Positions 8,198 to 16,506 of a DNA stretch of 64,000 bases are shown here, piece after piece. Location: the NCBI RefSeq assembly GCF_013449725.1, contig NZ_JACCFF010000001.1:496001-560000 (forward strand). The letters are read 5' to 3'. Both the position numbers and the translations under genes were made by a program. Numbering within the stretch: position 1 is the stretch's first letter; each line of letters begins with the position of its first letter. A model generated the notes under the pieces. The model worked only from the letters and a program-made list of their open reading frames with translations, had not been told where the DNA came from and did not search any database. Source of the DNA: Mycobacteroides sp. LB1. GTDB lineage: Bacteria; Actinomycetota; Actinomycetes; Mycobacteriales; Mycobacteriaceae.

Positions 8198-9006
8198 GTG
8201 AACACAAGCTCCGAGTGGGCCTGTGCCAGCTCACCTCCACGACCAGTCCAGAGCACAACTTGTCATTGATCCGCGACTGGGCCGCACGCGCCGCCGAAGC
8301 TGGTGCTCGAGTCGCAGTCTTCCCCGAAGCGGCCATGGCACGATTTGGCGTCCCGCTCGCATCCGTCGCCGAGCCGGCGGACGGGCCATGGGCCACCGCC
8401 GTGGCGGAAATCGCGGACCAGCACCACATTCTCATCGCGGCCGGGATGTTCACGCCGCACGAGGGGCGTGTCCGGAACACCATCCTTCTCACCGGGCTTG
8501 GGCATCACACCGGATACCACAAGATCCACCTGTACGACGCCTTCGATTTTCGCGAGTCAGACTCGGTCGCACCGGGAAATCGATTCGTCACCGTGACGGT
8601 GGATGGGATGACCCTGGGGGTTGCTACCTGCTACGACGTTCGATTCCCTGCGCTGTTTCAGCGCCTCGCATCTGACGGCGCAACCGCCGTCATGCTTCCC
8701 GCCTCCTGGGGAGCCGGCCCCGGGAAGGCAGAACAATGGGAGCTGCTGGTGCGGGCACGTGCCCTCGATAGCGGCACCTGGATACTGGCCTGTGACCAAG
8801 CGCCTCCCGAGAACCACGACAACGAGCACGGAAGAAACATCCCAACGGGTATTGGCCAGTCGATGGTCGCGGCACCATGGGGCGAGGTGTCCACGCGTCT
8901 GAACGCAGCGCCTCAGCTGCTGATCACCGATATCGACCCGGCGGCCGCCATCGAAACCCAAGAACGCACGGGAAGTATCAGAAACCGCGTACCGCAACTG
9001 TTCTGA
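8194..9006 (+). CDS. Carbon-nitrogen hydrolase (nitrilase superfamily amidase)
   Basis: 270-residue member of the nitrilase superfamily with the full Glu-Lys-Cys triad: Glu in VFPEAAMAR, Lys in GYHKIHLYDAF and Cys in GVATCYDVRFP. The length and the CYDVRFP context fit the omega-amidase/N-carbamoyl amidase branch rather than true nitrilases. The ATG at 8194 overlaps the stop of the OYE gene by 4 bp, which is why I prefer it to an in-frame ATG at 8161. It is a second amide-directed hydrolase in the cluster, with the pyroglutamyl peptidase. It may release ammonia or an amine from a pathway intermediate; that is inference from context. Confidence 0.87.
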   Translation: MSEHKLRVGLCQLTSTTSPEHNLSLIRDWAARAAEAGARVAVFPEAAMARFGVPLASVAEPADGPWATAVAEIADQHHILIAAGMFTPHEGRVRNTILLTGLGHHTGYHKIHLYDAFDFRESDSVAPGNRFVTVTVDGMTLGVATCYDVRFPALFQRLASDGATAVMLPASWGAGPGKAEQWELLVRARALDSGTWILACDQAPPENHDNEHGRNIPTGIGQSMVAAPWGEVSTRLNAAPQLLITDIDPAAAIETQERTGSIRNRVPQLF

Positions 9007-9060
9007 GAACTGGAACGCTCGCGTTGCCCCGACGAAGCCTGAATACGTACCGTCGCTGAC

Positions 9061-9852
9061 GTGACGACCGATGTTCAACGAAACGCCGCGGATGCGCTTC
9101 TCGCCGCATACGACGGGCCTACTATTTCTCCACTGACACAACGGTACTCAGGGCTGACCCTCGGAGACGCCTACTCGATCCAGATCGCACAGGTCAAGCA
9201 TTGGACCGAAAACGGCCGGGTCGTCAAGGGCCACAAGGTGGGACTGACCTCGCGGGTGATGCAGCTCCAGCTCGGGGTCGATCAGCCGGACTACGGCCAC
9301 CTCCTTGATTCGATGTTCCACCTCGAAGACCAACCCATCGACGTGTCGAAGTTCAAACAGCCCAGGATCGAACCGGAGATAGCCTTCGTCCTCGGCGCCC
9401 CACTCCAAGGCCCCGGAGTCACCGCGGCCGAAGCGGCCGCGGCCGTCGAATACGTGGTGCCTGCGCTGGAAATCATCGACTCCCGCATCACCGACTGGAA
9501 GATCACACTCGCCGATACCGTTGCCGATAATGCGTCCTCGGGCGGAGTCGTACTGGGTAGCCACTTCAGTTCGCCACGGCAAATCGACCTGCGCCATGTT
9601 GGCTGCGTGTTGCGCCACAATGGCGCGATCGTGGATACCGGAGCCGGCGCCGCAGTATCGGGTTCCCCGTTGAATTCCTTGGTATGGCTCGCCAACACCG
9701 TGGGGCCCTTGGGTATTCGATTGGAGGCTGGGCACGTCGTGCTACCCGGATCGTTGACCAAGGCATACCCCGTGGCCGCAGGAGATGTGTTCAGCGCCGA
9801 GTACGGCGAGCTCGGCGCGGTCACCGCAACATTTCAGAAGGAAACACAATGA
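9061..9852 (+). CDS. 2-hydroxypenta-2,4-dienoate hydratase (2-keto-4-pentenoate hydratase)
   Basis: 263-residue hydratase that adds water to 2-hydroxypenta-2,4-dienoate to give 4-hydroxy-2-oxovalerate. It starts with a GTG at 9061. Conserved family stretches are [19 protein letters not shown], the metal-binding [21 protein letters not shown] and [10 protein letters not shown]. Its stop overlaps the start of the acetaldehyde dehydrogenase gene by 4 bp and the aldolase follows in the same way, giving the standard hydratase-dehydrogenase-aldolase tail of meta pathways. It is a paralogue of the decarboxylase-type gene at 4391. Confidence 0.9.
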   Translation: MTTDVQRNAADALLAAYDGPTISPLTQRYSGLTLGDAYSIQIAQVKHWTENGRVVKGHKVGLTSRVMQLQLGVDQPDYGHLLDSMFHLEDQPIDVSKFKQPRIEPEIAFVLGAPLQGPGVTAAEAAAAVEYVVPALEIIDSRITDWKITLADTVADNASSGGVVLGSHFSSPRQIDLRHVGCVLRHNGAIVDTGAGAAVSGSPLNSLVWLANTVGPLGIRLEAGHVVLPGSLTKAYPVAAGDVFSAEYGELGAVTATFQKETQ

Positions 9853-10763
9853 GTGCGGTCACCGCCGCCATCGTCGGGCCCGGCAATATCGGCACCGATC
9901 TGATGGCCAAACTACTTGATAGCCAACACATCACCCTTACTTCGATGGTTGGTGTCGACCCGTCATCCGAGGGACTCGCGCGTGCAAGGAAACACGGCAT
10001 CGAAGCCTCGCCAGGCGGAGTCGACTGGCTGTTGTCACAGGATGACCTACCCGATCTGGTTTTCGAGGCGACATCGGCGCGGACGCATGCCACACACGCG
10101 GCCCGCTACCGCGAACACGGCATCACCGCGATAGACCTCACTCCGGCCGCCATCGGACCGTTCGTTTGTCCGCCGGTGAACCTCGAGAGAGAGTCCACTG
10201 CTCACAACATCAACATGATCACTTGCGGTGGGCAGGCGACTATTCCCATCGTGCACGCGGTATCGCGCGTGGCCACCGTGAGCTACGCGGAGATCGTCGC
10301 CTCGATAGCGTCCAGGTCGGCGGGGCCAGGCACTCGCGCCAATATCGACGAATTCACCGAAACCACCGCGCGCGCCATCGAGACGGTGGGGGGCGCCCAG
10401 CGCGGGAAGGCCATCATCATCCTCAATCCCGTCGACCCGCCAATGATTATGCGCGACACGGTCTTCTGCGCAATAGATCCGGACGCCGATCTGTGGAAGA
10501 TCACCGAGTCCATCCACGACATGATCGCCGAGGTGCAGCGTTACGTCCCCGGCTACACACTCAAATCCGACCCACAGTTCGACGATCCCCACGAAGACTG
10601 GAACGGCAAGGCACGGGTGGCGGTGTTCCTCGAGGTACGCGGCAGAGGCGACTACCTGCCTCCGTGGGCCGGCAACCTCGACATCATGACCTCGGCGGCG
10701 GCACGCGCCGGGGAAATGCTCGCCGAACAGATCGCTGCCGATCGTCTGGAGATGAAAGCATGA
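9849..10763 (+). CDS. Acetaldehyde dehydrogenase (acylating)
   Basis: 304-residue enzyme converting acetaldehyde (or propanal) to its acyl-CoA with NAD+ and CoA. It starts ATG 9849 ([19 protein letters not shown]), which contains the Rossmann GPGNIG motif; the catalytic Cys lies in [12 protein letters not shown] at about residue 125. The frame is open further upstream, but that part overlaps the hydratase gene and is not coding. It works as a complex with the 4-hydroxy-2-oxovalerate aldolase encoded next, to which it is joined by a 4-bp overlap; channelling of the volatile aldehyde between the two is established for this family. Confidence 0.94.
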   Translation: MSAVTAAIVGPGNIGTDLMAKLLDSQHITLTSMVGVDPSSEGLARARKHGIEASPGGVDWLLSQDDLPDLVFEATSARTHATHAARYREHGITAIDLTPAAIGPFVCPPVNLERESTAHNINMITCGGQATIPIVHAVSRVATVSYAEIVASIASRSAGPGTRANIDEFTETTARAIETVGGAQRGKAIIILNPVDPPMIMRDTVFCAIDPDADLWKITESIHDMIAEVQRYVPGYTLKSDPQFDDPHEDWNGKARVAVFLEVRGRGDYLPPWAGNLDIMTSAAARAGEMLAEQIAADRLEMKA

Positions 10764-11794
10764 CCACCGACATCGACGTTCGCATCACCGACACCACCTT
10801 GCGCGACGGCAGCCACGCGATGCGGCATCGGTTCACCGAAGACCACGTGCGAAAAGTCGTCGCGGCACTCGATACAGCCGGTGTGCAGATAATCGAGGTA
10901 ACCCACGGGGACGGGCTGGGCGGATCCAGTTTCAACTACGGATTCGCCGGAACCGACGATGTCGCACTCATCACCGCCGCGGCGGATCAAGCGCGCCGCG
11001 CACGGATCGCCGTGCTCGTCCTGCCGGGAGTGGGCACCATCAAGGACTTGCGGCGCGCCCACGACGCCGGTGCGCAGGTCGCGAGAATCGCCACCCACTG
11101 CACGGAAGCCGATGTGTCGATTCAGCATTTTCACGCGGCCCGGGAGCTCGGCATGGAGACCGTGGGCTTTCTCATGTTGTCCCACCGCATCACTCCCGAA
11201 CAGCTGGCCGCACAGGCCAGAATCATGGCCGACGCTGGATGCCAATGCGTGTACGTGGTGGATTCCGCGGGGGCGCTGCTACCCGATGACGCGCGTGCGC
11301 GGGTCGCGGCCCTTGTCGCCGAACTTGGGACCGATGCCCAGGTGGGGTTGCATGGCCACCAGAATCTCACCCTGGGAGTGGCGAACTCACTCGTCGCCTA
11401 CCAGGCGGGTGCACGCCAGATAGACGGAACGCTCTGCGCGCTCGGCGCGGGGGCCGGTAACTCTCCCACTGAGGTCCTGGTCGCGGTGTTCGATAGAGCA
11501 GGCATTCGAACCGGGCTCAATCGCGATGCCGTGCTCGCTGCCGCGGCGGAGGTGGCGCTACCGTTTATCACCCGCTTGCCGTGGGCCGACCGTTCCTCGA
11601 TCGTGCAGGGATATTCCGGGGTCTATTCCAGCTTCCTCTTGCATGCCGAGCGCGCCGCCGAACGTTACAAAGTGCCCGCGCACGAAATACTGCGCGAGGT
11701 CGGCGAGCGCGGATATGTCGGTGGTCAGGAGGACATGATCATCGACATCGCTGTCGAGATGTCCGAGCGAGGTGACGATATCCGGCTCCCGTGA
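10760..11794 (+). CDS. 4-hydroxy-2-oxovalerate aldolase
   Basis: 344-residue class II (metal-dependent) aldolase that splits 4-hydroxy-2-oxovalerate into pyruvate and acetaldehyde. It shows the DRE-TIM motif [14 protein letters not shown] at residues 10-23, the metal-binding [13 protein letters not shown] and the C-terminal region [15 protein letters not shown] of the communication domain. It starts at ATG 10760, overlapping the dehydrogenase stop. The stop at 11794 directly abuts the stop codon of the convergent LuxR-type regulator, with no bases between them. It ends the rightward lower-pathway operon. Confidence 0.94.
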   Translation: MTTDIDVRITDTTLRDGSHAMRHRFTEDHVRKVVAALDTAGVQIIEVTHGDGLGGSSFNYGFAGTDDVALITAAADQARRARIAVLVLPGVGTIKDLRRAHDAGAQVARIATHCTEADVSIQHFHAARELGMETVGFLMLSHRITPEQLAAQARIMADAGCQCVYVVDSAGALLPDDARARVAALVAELGTDAQVGLHGHQNLTLGVANSLVAYQAGARQIDGTLCALGAGAGNSPTEVLVAVFDRAGIRTGLNRDAVLAAAAEVALPFITRLPWADRSSIVQGYSGVYSSFLLHAERAAERYKVPAHEILREVGERGYVGGQEDMIIDIAVEMSERGDDIRLP

Positions 11795-14131
11795 TTACCT
11801 CCCGCCGCGCGCCGTGTCCGCTCCGCTGTTGTTGCGCGCCAGCAGTACTGCCACCTGAGTACGCGAGTTCACGTTGAGTTTGGTGAAGATGTGCTCAACG
11901 TGACTGTCGACCGTGCGCGGGGCGACGGTCAGTTCGCGGGCGATCTGTTTGTTCGTCATTCCTTCTGCGATCATCGCCGCAACCTGCGACTCCCGGCGCG
12001 TCAACATCCCGATCACGCCACGGTCCACCGGCGACGGATCGGCGCGAGGGGCCGCTTCGCCCAACGCGAGAGCAATCGCCTGAGCCGTGTCCAGCTGTCC
12101 CCCGTCGGCGGTCAAGGACTCAAATTCGCTGTTCCCCAGCAGCTCCCGTGTTTCAGCTGACACCTGCTCGCTCCAACTCCACAGCTCGAACCCGCCGGGG
12201 TAGTCACCCAGTGGATGCCAGATCCGCCGGACCGCTCCCATCAGCGTGGCGGCCCGGGGGGCATCACCGCCCGCCAACGCCACCCACGACAGAATCTCTA
12301 TCACCACGGCGATGCCCAGCGAGTCGTGAAAACGCCGCTTCGCTTCCAATGCCTCACCGAGGAGATCCGCCGCGCGCACGAGATCACCGCGCATCCATTG
12401 CGCCAGTCCCATGAAGGTCAATATCCACGACATCGCCCATCGCTCACCGTGTTCGATACATGTGGCCAGCGGCGGACCGAATATCTCGAGGGCGCGTTCT
12501 GGTTGCTGCCGACGGCAATACACCCAGCCAAGCTGCTCCTGGGCGAGGACGGAGAGCACGCTCGGTCCTACCGCTGCCTCCAATGCACACCCTTCTTCCA
12601 GGAGCTCTCCCCCCAGGCTGGTATTACCCAGATTGTGTTCGGCTATCCCCCTGATGTGCGTCGCGTGCGCAAAATTCGCCGCATCGCCTAGCCCCGCGGC
12701 AATGTCCTGACTGGACCGCAGGAATTGCAGGCCGACGACGGCCTTTCCTTCTGACACCGCAAGATAGCCGTTGGCCCACAGTGCCGCCGCGCGTTCCGAG
12801 CTCGGCTCGGCGGAGGCGGCCAGTGCCCGGTCCAGCCAATGACGTCCCTCGCGCTGTTGACCGCACCCGATCCAGTACCAGAACAGAGCCGATGCCATGC
12901 CGAGTGCGGCTCGCCCGCCGGCAGGGTCACAGATCAGCCCATCGAGAACGGCGCGCAGATTGGCCTGCTCTCTGCGCATCCGTTCCACCATCTCCTCTTG
13001 TCCAGGACCGAACCAATCCTCATTGAACTCCCGCGCAAGGCGCTGGTAGTACCGGCGATACCGAATGAGGATGCCGGGTTCGTCGATCCGTTCCCGGAGC
13101 TTTCTGAGCCCGAACTCCCGCACCGTGTCGAGCATCCGGTATGTCGGGCGGTCATCTGATTCGATCCTCACCAGAAGCGATTTGTCCACCAAAGCGGCGA
13201 TATGTTCCAGCACCACCTCGCGGGGCAGATCCTCACCGCTGCAGACACATTCGGCCGCTCCCAGCTGAATGGCACCGGTGAAAACCGCCAACCTTTCCCA
13301 CAGTGTCCGCTCGCTCGTCGAACACAGTTGGTAACTCCAGTCCAATGTCGCCGACAACGACCGGTGTCGCGGCGAAGCAGACCGATCCCCGACACTGAGC
13401 AGTCGATGATGATCGTCGAGCAGACTCAGCAGTCCACCGGGAGATAACGATCGCATCCGTCCCGCGGCAAGCTCTATCGCAAGAGGCAAGCCATCGAGCC
13501 GACGGCACAACTCTTCCACCGTGGCAGCGTTATCGGGTGAAATCACAAAACCCGGCGCGGCAGCCGCCGCACGCTCGACGAAGAGCGCCACGGCCTCCGA
13601 CGGTATCTCCTCGAAACAGTCTTCGTTCTCGGCAATCAATGACACCGCAAGGGGCTGAACCTCGAACAGCTGTTCTCCGGCCACCCGTAGCGGTTCCCGG
13701 CTCGTCACGAGAACTCGCAGATCGGCACAGGCCGACAACAGATTTCGCACCAGAATCGCGCTCTCATCGGCTAGATGCTCGCAGTTGTCGAGAACCAAGA
13801 GCAGCTGACGCCGGCGCAGATAGTCGATCAGTGTCGCCACCACATCGGTTTGGTGGATGGGCGCGCCCACCACTTGCGCCACCGTGAGTGCCACCAATGC
13901 GGGATCGGCGACGTCGGCCAGCTCGACCAGCACCGCACCGTCCTCGAATGCGCCAAAGGCACTGCGCGCCACATGTATAGCCAGTCTGGTCTTCCCGACC
14001 CCGCCCAAGCCTGTCAGGGTGACCAGCCGAGTCATACCGACAAGCCGCACCACCTCTGCCGACTCGGCCTGACGCCCCACCAAGCTAGTCATGTCGACTG
14101 GCAGAGGAGGAACTTCGAAGCTGTCGACCAT
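11795..14131 (-). CDS. Large ATP-binding LuxR-family transcriptional regulator
   Basis: 778-residue regulator with three parts. An N-terminal AAA/NB-ARC ATPase carries Walker A GLGGVGKTRLA (about residue 44) and Walker B LLLVLDNCEH (about 115). A long TPR-like helical middle, rich in Ala and Leu, covers roughly residues 350-700. The C-terminal LuxR helix-turn-helix reads LTRRESQVAAMIAEGMTNKQ and RTVDSHVEHIFTKLNVNSR. I take ATG 14131, with GAGG 7 nt upstream, over the GTG at 14134. It is divergent from the Rieske operon across 176 bp and convergent with the aldolase gene, so it probably controls the Rieske operon. A GGTTG-N7-CAACC dyad at 14154-14170 lies in the shared promoter region. Confidence 0.9.
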   Translation of the reverse strand: MVDSFEVPPLPVDMTSLVGRQAESAEVVRLVGMTRLVTLTGLGGVGKTRLAIHVARSAFGAFEDGAVLVELADVADPALVALTVAQVVGAPIHQTDVVATLIDYLRRRQLLLVLDNCEHLADESAILVRNLLSACADLRVLVTSREPLRVAGEQLFEVQPLAVSLIAENEDCFEEIPSEAVALFVERAAAAAPGFVISPDNAATVEELCRRLDGLPLAIELAAGRMRSLSPGGLLSLLDDHHRLLSVGDRSASPRHRSLSATLDWSYQLCSTSERTLWERLAVFTGAIQLGAAECVCSGEDLPREVVLEHIAALVDKSLLVRIESDDRPTYRMLDTVREFGLRKLRERIDEPGILIRYRRYYQRLAREFNEDWFGPGQEEMVERMRREQANLRAVLDGLICDPAGGRAALGMASALFWYWIGCGQQREGRHWLDRALAASAEPSSERAAALWANGYLAVSEGKAVVGLQFLRSSQDIAAGLGDAANFAHATHIRGIAEHNLGNTSLGGELLEEGCALEAAVGPSVLSVLAQEQLGWVYCRRQQPERALEIFGPPLATCIEHGERWAMSWILTFMGLAQWMRGDLVRAADLLGEALEAKRRFHDSLGIAVVIEILSWVALAGGDAPRAATLMGAVRRIWHPLGDYPGGFELWSWSEQVSAETRELLGNSEFESLTADGGQLDTAQAIALALGEAAPRADPSPVDRGVIGMLTRRESQVAAMIAEGMTNKQIARELTVAPRTVDSHVEHIFTKLNVNSRTQVAVLLARNNSGADTARGGR

Positions 14132-14310
14132 CACGTCACCTCAGTAGTTCATAGGTTGTGGCGTCCAACCATAGCGATCCTCGTTCACTTTCGTGGCAAG
14201 AGAATCCACTTCATAGCTCATGTTCCGGATAGCGGACCGGCTCGGTTGGCACGACGGACTGTACCTCGTACCTTCCAGGAACCAACGTCGCAACTACGAG
14301 GAGATGCCAC
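14132..14310. promoter_or_regulatory. Divergent promoter between the LuxR-type regulator and the Rieske operon
   Basis: About 180 bp with two dyads. GGTTG-N7-CAACC (14154-14170) lies close to the regulator start. TTCCGGATAGCGGAC (14223-14237) is the third copy of the palindrome found twice before the decarboxylase operon. A strong GAGGAG ribosome binding site precedes the GTG start of the Rieske alpha gene. Which protein binds which dyad is not known. Confidence 0.45.
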
Positions 14311-15726
14311 GTGCCCAATCATTCGATCACCGCTGACAGCCCGCGAATCGTGGTCTCGAATACAGCCGAGTTCCTGCGAGCAGTCGGCAGGGAGTTGGAG
14401 GACGGGATTGTCTCGCCACGAATCTTCAACGACCCCGAACTGTACTCACGCGAACTGAGCCGGATCTTTGCCCGGTGCTGGTGCTTCGTGGCCCACGAGA
14501 GTGAGATTCCCACACCGGGAGACTACGTCCTGCGTTACATCGGCGAAGATCAGTTCATCGTCGTCCGCGACGAGGACGGGCAGATTCGCGTGCTCTACAA
14601 CAAGTGCACTCATCGTGGAAGTCCCGTATGTCGTGTCGAAAAGGGCAACAGCTCGCATTTCCGGTGTCCGTACCACTCGTGGATGTTCAAGAACAACGGC
14701 GAATGGAGTGGCGCTCCCTATCGTAAGAAGGCGTACAAGAAACTCGACGCCGCGCAATGGGGACTCGTTGCCGCGCCGCACGTCGATTCGGTGCACGGAC
14801 TCATCTTCGCCTGCCTCGATCCGGATGCGCCGACACTCGACGAGTATCTCGGCGGTATGCGGTGGTACCTGGACGTTTTGCTTGGGCTCAACGACCAAGG
14901 GATGTCGACAATCGGCGAACCACAGCGGTGGCGGGTTCCAGCCAACTGGAAATCCGGTGCGGAGAATTTCATGGCCGACGCCTATCACGTGCCCTCGCTT
15001 CACCGTTCCGCTGAAGAGGTAGGGATGTTCCCGGGCATCGAAGGCGGCGGCGCCGGGCCGCAGGGGGTGAATCGCCACGTCTTCTTCGACGAGGGGCACG
15101 GCATGATCGTCAACGACGGGTTCTTACCCGCGCCCTGGCACCGGTCCGGCTTTCCGCCAGAGGTCGCCGACACGTTCCAGCTCGATCGCCTTACCGAGGA
15201 CCAACGGCAATGGGTCGCAAGCCATTCAGCGTCAACATTCCTCATCTTCCCCAACTTCGGTCTGGTGCGGGTGCCGGCATCACCGCATCCGGATGCCCCG
15301 CCCACGGTGTTCACCTATCTACGCCAGTGGCAGCCTTCCGGTCCCGACATGATCGTCAACTGGAACTGGACCCTCGGCTGGAACAGTGCCTCGGATGAAT
15401 TCAACGAGCAGGCCTACGTCGCGGCACTCAGCATGCATGGTCCGGCCGGAATCCTGGAACAGGACGACACCGTTGTCTGGGGCGGCGCACCGGTGGCCGG
15501 CAGCTCGGTCTTCGCCCGAAAGAGCGGTATGCGGTTCAATTTCCAGCTCGGTCTCGACGATATGAGCGATTACGCGGAAGACCCGGACTGGAAATTTCCC
15601 GGCCGGGCCACGACTTCCGCGCTCGGAGAGGCTCCGCAGCGCGCCTTCTATCGCAGATGGCTGCGCGAAGTGTCCACACCCGATCACGCCGAGCCCGATC
15701 ACACCGACCAGGAGGAGAACGCCTGA
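14311..15726 (+). CDS. Aromatic ring-hydroxylating dioxygenase, alpha (Rieske) subunit
   Basis: 471-residue catalytic subunit that adds both atoms of O2 to an aromatic ring to form a cis-dihydrodiol. The N-terminal Rieske domain holds the 2Fe-2S ligands in KCTHRGSPVC and FRCPYHSWMF (about residues 92-130). The C-terminal domain has the mononuclear-iron site in FMADAYHVPSLHRS (about 218-231). It begins at GTG 14311 with GAGGAG at 9 nt. The beta subunit follows with a stop/start overlap. Substrate class (benzoate-, biphenyl- or other-type) cannot be decided from sequence alone. The electron-transfer partner is likely the reductase at 1-984; the ferredoxin is not in this window unless it lies beyond the left edge. 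Confidence 0.94.
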   Translation: MPNHSITADSPRIVVSNTAEFLRAVGRELEDGIVSPRIFNDPELYSRELSRIFARCWCFVAHESEIPTPGDYVLRYIGEDQFIVVRDEDGQIRVLYNKCTHRGSPVCRVEKGNSSHFRCPYHSWMFKNNGEWSGAPYRKKAYKKLDAAQWGLVAAPHVDSVHGLIFACLDPDAPTLDEYLGGMRWYLDVLLGLNDQGMSTIGEPQRWRVPANWKSGAENFMADAYHVPSLHRSAEEVGMFPGIEGGGAGPQGVNRHVFFDEGHGMIVNDGFLPAPWHRSGFPPEVADTFQLDRLTEDQRQWVASHSASTFLIFPNFGLVRVPASPHPDAPPTVFTYLRQWQPSGPDMIVNWNWTLGWNSASDEFNEQAYVAALSMHGPAGILEQDDTVVWGGAPVAGSSVFARKSGMRFNFQLGLDDMSDYAEDPDWKFPGRATTSALGEAPQRAFYRRWLREVSTPDHAEPDHTDQEENA

Positions 15727-16256
15727 TGACCGTCGAGGCGACTATCAGAACCGTTCCACGGGACATCACTGCCGAATGTGCCCAATTCCTGTACTACGAA
15801 GCCGAACTCCTCGATCATCGCCAGTTCGACCACTGGCTTGACTGCCTCTCGGAGGACTTGGTCTATCAGATGCCGGTCCGCGTGACCCGGGGACCCGAGT
15901 CGCGCGATCTCGAATTCTCTCCCAACAGCTTCCATATGAAGGACGTCTACGCCTCCATGAAGATGCGGGTGTCACGGCTCTACACCGAGCACGCCTACGC
16001 CGAGGACCCGCCGTCCAGGACCCAAAGAATGGTCACCAACGTTCGCGTTGGCCCGCACGAGGACGCGGATAAGTATCACGTGCGCAGTAATTTTCAGTGC
16101 TTCCGCGCGCAAGGCGATGGAGTGGAATCCGACATGATTATCGGAGAGCGTTTCGACGTGCTGCACGACACCGACGCCGGTTGGAAGATCTATTCGCGCA
16201 CAGTACATCTGGCCCACACCACGCTGGTTACCGCGAATCTCGGAATATTCCTGTGA
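15726..16256 (+). CDS. Aromatic ring-hydroxylating dioxygenase, beta subunit
   Basis: 176-residue small subunit of the SnoaL/NTF2-like fold that completes the alpha3-beta3 oxygenase. Typical stretches are AQFLYYEAELLDHRQFDHWL at the start, the TRMVTNVRVG-like TQRMVTNVRVG and GERFDVLHDTDAGWKIYSRTV toward the end. It starts at ATG 15726, whose A is the last base of the alpha subunit's stop codon (TGATG). Its own stop overlaps the start of the next small gene by 4 bp. Confidence 0.93.
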   Translation: MTVEATIRTVPRDITAECAQFLYYEAELLDHRQFDHWLDCLSEDLVYQMPVRVTRGPESRDLEFSPNSFHMKDVYASMKMRVSRLYTEHAYAEDPPSRTQRMVTNVRVGPHEDADKYHVRSNFQCFRAQGDGVESDMIIGERFDVLHDTDAGWKIYSRTVHLAHTTLVTANLGIFL

Positions 16257-16459
16257 CCGAGATTCGACTGCGCAACGAGTTCGCCGACGTGGTCCTGCGC
16301 GTGATCCCCACCGGAAACGGCGAACGCCTTGAAATCTCGTCCCCACGCCGGGGAACGAGAATCGCATTGGACCCCGTGGAGCTCGAAGCGCTCACTTGGC
16401 AGACCACGGATGTATTCACACGGATGCTCGAATGTTCGATCGGCCCGGCTCCCGTCTGA
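16253..16459 (+). CDS. Unnamed 68-residue protein coupled to the Rieske dioxygenase subunits
   Basis: Short gene starting GTG 16253, overlapping the beta-subunit stop by 4 bp (GTGA) and ending 47 bp before the dehydrogenase. The product begins VTEIRLRNEFADVVLRVIPT and contains GERLEISSPRRGTRIALDP followed by a helix (VELEALTWQTTDVFTRMLE). It has no Cys cluster, so it is not a ferredoxin; its single Cys is near the C-terminus. Its size, beta-then-helix layout and coupling suggest an accessory or assembly factor of the oxygenase. I do not recognise a named family. Confidence 0.7.
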   Translation: MTEIRLRNEFADVVLRVIPTGNGERLEISSPRRGTRIALDPVELEALTWQTTDVFTRMLECSIGPAPV

Positions 16460-16506
16460 GAGCCGACGATTCAGCCCGCAAGAACCGACCGTACGGAAGG
16501 ATTGAC

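Noticed and set aside
8557..9141. Minus-strand 194-codon frame over the amidase gene
   Set aside because: It is a shadow of the amidase and hydratase genes on the other strand, with no recognisable motifs.
10166..10759. Upstream extension of the aldolase frame
   Set aside because: This part overlaps the acetaldehyde dehydrogenase gene in another frame; the family start [17 protein letters not shown] at 10760 lies in the dehydrogenase stop overlap.
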